A DNA stretch of 64,000 nucleotides from Paenibacillus donghaensis (GTDB taxonomy: Bacteria > Bacillota > Bacilli > Paenibacillales > Paenibacillaceae). Each line of letters starts with the position of its first letter. Position 1 is the stretch's first letter. The notes beneath the pieces are model-generated. The model had not been told where the DNA came from. It saw nothing but the letters and a program-made list of their open reading frames with translations, and did no database searches. The stretch lies in contig NZ_CP021780.1 in NCBI RefSeq assembly GCF_002192415.1, forward strand, positions 5,766,001-5,830,000, in the 5' to 3' direction. A program made the translations under genes and the position numbers. Shown here piece after piece: positions 60,349 through 64,000 of the stretch.

Positions 60349-63300
60349 ATGGTTATATCCTTAAGATTGCGAAAATGGTTGGTCTCAGGACTAGCTGCCT
60401 TGTTGGTAGCCGGGAATGTATTGCCAGCCGCTCAAACTGCCCAGGCAGCGCCGGATAACAGCCAGGTGGTTATTTCACAGGTTTACGGCGGCGGCGGTAA
60501 CAGCGGAGCTGAGTTTAGAAATGATTTCATTGAATTATATAATCCTACTAATCAGGCCGTGGATTTAACAGGCTGGAAGGTTCGTTATGCCAGTGCTACA
60601 GGCAACTTCGACTCAACCAAAAACTCCACAGATCTGCAAGGGACCATTCCCGCAAATGGCTATTATCTGATTCAAGAAGCTGCGGGAACTGGCGGCAGGG
60701 CAGACCTGCCGCTTGCGGATGCCACGGGCAGCCTGGCTATGGCTGGCGGGGCCGGAAAGGTTGACCTCTTAGACAGCTCCGACCAAACCGTTGATTTGGT
60801 TGGCTACGGACCTACAAGCAATAAATCCGAGGGTAACCTTCCGACCCCAGCCCTGTCCGCTACAACAGCCGCCATCCGCCAGGCCGCTCCAACTGCGCCT
60901 GCAGACAGCCGCGGTCTGGATACGGACAACAATGCCGCAGACTTCGCAGTCCAGGCACCAAGTCCGCGGAACAGCCGCTATGGGCTGGCACCTGTTCAAG
61001 CAAGTCCAGTTACTGCTTCCCCAAGCTCCAATGCCTGGCCGGCAGGCACAGAAATTTCGCTTAGCTCACCAACCGTTGGTGCATCTGTCTATGCAGCCGT
61101 TTACGGATCAGGCGGCACAAGCAGCTATCAACCGTACACCGGAGCGATTACATTAAGCGAGAATACGGAAATCAAGGCATACGCTTCAGAGCCGGGATTG
61201 CCAGACAGCCCGGTTTCAACCTTTGACTATACCATTATCTCCAAGACTACTATCGCAGCCGCACGTACCGCAGCCAAGGCACACAATGTCTTGACTGAAG
61301 GCATAGTGACACACATAGATGGACCGGATACCTACATACAGGATGACTCCGGTGCAATCCTGCTATATAACTTCCCTGCATTTGCCGCAGTTGGGGACCG
61401 CGTTGAAGTTAGCGGTTCTATGGACATTTATAACAATCTGCAGGAAATCAAGCCGCAAGCCGGACTTGGCTACAGTGTGCTTGAACCAAATGCAGGTGTT
61501 CCTGCACCGAAGCTGCTGACAGCAGCAGACCTGACTGAAGCGAGCGGCGAGGCTCACGAAGCTGAGCTGGTCACCCTCCAGGATGTCACCATCACTAAGA
61601 AGAACGGCAGCACGGTGACAGCAAGCCAAGGCGGCCAATCCTTCACCATCTATTCCGCGTTGCCCAAGCTCGTGGAAGGCGCCACGTTCGAGAGTATCAC
61701 TGGCGTGATCAAGCAATACAATACAGTCTATCAATTCGTTCCTCTAAACGAGAATGCTTTGGTGGAGAAGACTCTGTCCGTTATGGCCAGCCCTGGTGCA
61801 GGCCGCATCATTACCGGCAGCAAGGTTACTCTCTCCAGTCCGACTGTAGACGCTGCTATCTACTATACACTGGATAAGACAATGCCAACTCCGGCCAGCC
61901 AGTTATACTCGGCTCCACTGACCATTGACGCAGACGTTACAATCACAGCAATTGCTGTAGCAGAGGGACAGACCAGCGAGGTCTATACTTTTGCCTACAC
62001 AGCTTCAGAAACACCGCGTATTCATGATATCCAGGGAGAAGGACACACTTCCGAATATGCAGAACAAACCGTAACTGATGTAGAAGGAATCGTCACCCAA
62101 TACGGCTACTATTTCAATGACGGCAGATACAAAGGTTTCTTCATCCAAGACCTTGAACCGGACGATAACGTAAATACATCTGAAGGCATTTTCGTATTCA
62201 GCACAGACAACGCTCTGAAGCCGGCAATCGGAGAACTCGTGTCCGTTACTGGCAAAGTGTCTGAATACAATGAGGGAAGCAGCAGCAATCTGACCTCTAC
62301 CCAAATCACATTATCTTCAATTACCAAACTTCCAAACACAGGCCAGAAACTGCCGGAACCGATTGTTCTTGGCAAAGATGGACGGGCCATTCCAGCCTCC
62401 ATTATCGACAATGATGGAATGAAGGAGTTTCAACCGGCAGAGGATGCCATAGATTTCTATGAATCCCTGGAAGGTATGCTTGTCAAGCTGCCGACACCAA
62501 CCATTCTCAGTCCATACTGGACCAGCGGCAACGGAAATTCCCAAGTCTACAACATTCCAACAAGAGTGGACAATGGTACGCCAGACGTTATTACTCCAGC
62601 TGGTGGACTAGTGCTGAAGGGTGCTGGAAATCTGAACCCGCAGCGCCTCCTGATCGCTTACGGCAATCCGGGTAAGGAAGTCAGCACCGGAGATACTTTT
62701 GCCGGAGATATTACGGGCGTCATCGCCTACAACAATGGCAACTTCAAGGTTATTCCTGCCAATGGCACACTGCCTGAAATTAACGCCGGCACGTTCCAGC
62801 AGGAAACGACGACACTTGCAGTCAATGAGGACAAGCTGTTAATCGCTTCTTATAACATTGAGAACTATTATCCGGGCGTTGGAGCAGCCAAGACTCAGAA
62901 GCTTGCTGATTCCATCACAGCCAATATGAAGAAGCCGGATATCATCGGCGTTGTGGAGATGCAGGACAGCAATGGTGAAACCAATAATGGCACCGTGGAA
63001 GCCAGTGCAGCCGAGCTGATCCAGGCCATTCAGACTGCCGGAGGCCCTGCCTATCAATATATTGACATCGCCCCTGAGAACAATAAGGACGGCGGTGCAC
63101 CGGGCGGTAACATTCGTGTAGGCTTCCTGTATAATCCGGCCAGAGTTCAGCTGGCAGACAGTGTGAACGGAGACAAGGGTACCGCCACGCAAGCTGTCGC
63201 TTACGATACTGTGACAGACAAGCTGACTTATAACCCAGGCCGGGTTGATCCGACGAACCCTGCTTTCGCAAGTTCGCGCAAGCCGCTTGCCGCCCAATTT

Positions 63301-64000
63301 GAATTTGGCGGGGAGAAGGTCATCGTAATCGCCAGCCATTTCAATTCCAAAGGCGGAGATAACGGTCCTTTCGGGAATGTGCAGCCTCCCGTGCTCTCCA
63401 GTGAAGCACAGCGGCATGAAATTGCCGCGGTTGTGAACGGTTTTGTCCAAGAAATTGTGACCGCCAATCCGGATGCTAACATTGTTGCGCTCGGTGACCT
63501 GAATGATTTCCAGTTCACCCGGACGGCAGAGATTCTGAAAGGCAACGAGCTGGACAACCTGATTGATACCCTGCCGCTTAACGAGCAGTATACCTACACT
63601 TATGACGGCAACTCTCAGGTACTTGATCATATCCTGGTCAGCAAGAATCTGACGGCGGCCGCTGAGGTTGACGTGGTCCATCTGAATGCCGATTTCTCAC
63701 CGGCGAGGGGCCGGGTATCCGACCATGATGCGGTATTGGCGCAGCTTGATTTCGCGGAAAGCACTGCTTTCCCCCTAACCATCCTGCATACTAACGACAC
63801 CCATGCCAATCTGGACACCAGCAGCTCGCCGAACAGTGTTCTGCGCCGCGTGACAGCAATCAAAGAAGCCAAGGCAAGCTCAACGAACCCTCTGCTGGTA
63901 GATGCTGGCGATGTGTTCTCAGGCACCCTTTATTTCAACAAATATCTGGGGCTGGCGGATCTGGACTTTATGAATCTGGTGGGCTATGACGCCATGACTT
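60349..64000 (+). CDS. Giant secreted nuclease / 5'-nucleotidase, 3' end outside window
   Basis: An open frame of 1217 codons reaches the window edge. Domains in order: signal peptide (about 1-34, ends AQAAP); lamin-tail domain (QVVISQVYGGGGNSGAEFRN, FIELYNPTNQAVDLTGW, about 40-150); chitobiase-like beta domains (EISLSSPTVGASVYAAVY, and VTLSSPTVDAAIYYTLD); OB-fold repeats (GIVTHIDGPDTYIQDDSG, VEGIVTQYGYYFNDG); an endonuclease/exonuclease/phosphatase domain (LLIASYNIENYYPG, IIGVVEMQDSNG, ASHFNSKGGDN, ALGDLNDFQ, SDHDAVLAQL, about 825-1140); and the start of a metallophosphatase/5'-nucleotidase domain (LTILHTNDTHANLD, VDAGDVFSGTLYF). It would degrade extracellular DNA and then dephosphorylate nucleotides. 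The ATG at 60349 has a weak AGAGGGG site 13 bases away. Confidence 0.9.
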   Translation, partial: MVISLRLRKWLVSGLAALLVAGNVLPAAQTAQAAPDNSQVVISQVYGGGGNSGAEFRNDFIELYNPTNQAVDLTGWKVRYASATGNFDSTKNSTDLQGTIPANGYYLIQEAAGTGGRADLPLADATGSLAMAGGAGKVDLLDSSDQTVDLVGYGPTSNKSEGNLPTPALSATTAAIRQAAPTAPADSRGLDTDNNAADFAVQAPSPRNSRYGLAPVQASPVTASPSSNAWPAGTEISLSSPTVGASVYAAVYGSGGTSSYQPYTGAITLSENTEIKAYASEPGLPDSPVSTFDYTIISKTTIAAARTAAKAHNVLTEGIVTHIDGPDTYIQDDSGAILLYNFPAFAAVGDRVEVSGSMDIYNNLQEIKPQAGLGYSVLEPNAGVPAPKLLTAADLTEASGEAHEAELVTLQDVTITKKNGSTVTASQGGQSFTIYSALPKLVEGATFESITGVIKQYNTVYQFVPLNENALVEKTLSVMASPGAGRIITGSKVTLSSPTVDAAIYYTLDKTMPTPASQLYSAPLTIDADVTITAIAVAEGQTSEVYTFAYTASETPRIHDIQGEGHTSEYAEQTVTDVEGIVTQYGYYFNDGRYKGFFIQDLEPDDNVNTSEGIFVFSTDNALKPAIGELVSVTGKVSEYNEGSSSNLTSTQITLSSITKLPNTGQKLPEPIVLGKDGRAIPASIIDNDGMKEFQPAEDAIDFYESLEGMLVKLPTPTILSPYWTSGNGNSQVYNIPTRVDNGTPDVITPAGGLVLKGAGNLNPQRLLIAYGNPGKEVSTGDTFAGDITGVIAYNNGNFKVIPANGTLPEINAGTFQQETTTLAVNEDKLLIASYNIENYYPGVGAAKTQKLADSITANMKKPDIIGVVEMQDSNGETNNGTVEASAAELIQAIQTAGGPAYQYIDIAPENNKDGGAPGGNIRVGFLYNPARVQLADSVNGDKGTATQAVAYDTVTDKLTYNPGRVDPTNPAFASSRKPLAAQFEFGGEKVIVIASHFNSKGGDNGPFGNVQPPVLSSEAQRHEIAAVVNGFVQEIVTANPDANIVALGDLNDFQFTRTAEILKGNELDNLIDTLPLNEQYTYTYDGNSQVLDHILVSKNLTAAAEVDVVHLNADFSPARGRVSDHDAVLAQLDFAESTAFPLTILHTNDTHANLDTSSSPNSVLRRVTAIKEAKASSTNPLLVDAGDVFSGTLYFNKYLGLADLDFMNLVGYDAMT

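Overview
The window is a chromosomal segment of a spore-forming, aerobic, low-to-mid GC Firmicute, most probably a Paenibacillus. The evidence is an alpha/beta-type small acid-soluble spore protein behind a sigma-G-like promoter, the sporulation protein YlbJ, the futalosine-pathway enzyme MqnE, S-box and T-box leaders, many TTG/GTG starts with strong AGGAGG sites, and gene pairs that are neighbours in Bacillus (yutJ-yuzB-yutI, yutD-lipA-M23 peptidase).

Layout. 1-3.7 kb: an AgrC-like GHKL sensor kinase (5' end outside the window) and a three-gene ABC-2 exporter. 4-7.7 kb: an IscA/ErpA-type protein, mqnE, a type II NADH dehydrogenase-like protein, yuzB and a NifU-domain protein. 8.6-11.5 kb: metNIQ under a SAM-I riboswitch. 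11.6-23.1 kb: a leftward run with a HEPN protein, heme A synthase, thioredoxin, a MurJ/SpoVB-type flippase, DUF456, a HAD phosphatase, two tandem class B penicillin-binding proteins and a CvpA-like/transglutaminase fusion. 23-32.5 kb: MFS transporter, Toprim protein, SCO and heme O synthase, YdjM-type protein, trpS with T-box, mutarotase and SASP. 32.6-45.9 kb: PepF, YycC, DUF2225, truncated globin, YlbJ, NAD kinase, stalk-domain protein and CtpA-type protease, YutD, LipA and an M23 peptidase. 46-54 kb: a maltodextrin/starch locus (GH13 enzyme, LacI regulator, large secreted alpha-amylase with starch-binding domains) and a small esterase. 54-59.4 kb: accessory DNA with a DUF6385-like remnant, an IS110-family element, a TPR glycosyltransferase and its broken paralogue. 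60.3 kb to the end: a giant secreted nuclease/5'-nucleotidase, cut by the window edge.

The working themes are respiration (heme A/O, SCO, menaquinone, NDH-2), Fe-S and lipoate supply, cell-wall growth and extracellular starch use.

The most unusual content is non-coding. (i) Intergenic arrays are built from short imperfect palindromes at centre spacings of about 51, 60 and 51 bp, two in one orientation and two inverted. Several unrelated core sequences share this geometry. (ii) A ~100 bp two-hairpin element (family A) occurs nine times, always in the same orientation, with compensatory stem changes. Twice it supplies the end of a gene. (iii) A 62-65 bp tandem repeat (family B) ends 1-3 nt before the Shine-Dalgarno of three unrelated genes. 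(iv) A 7 x 51 bp array lies between two copies of one terminator hairpin. (v) The 3' flank of the IS110 element looks like a structured guide-type RNA. All alignments and spacings were made by eye.
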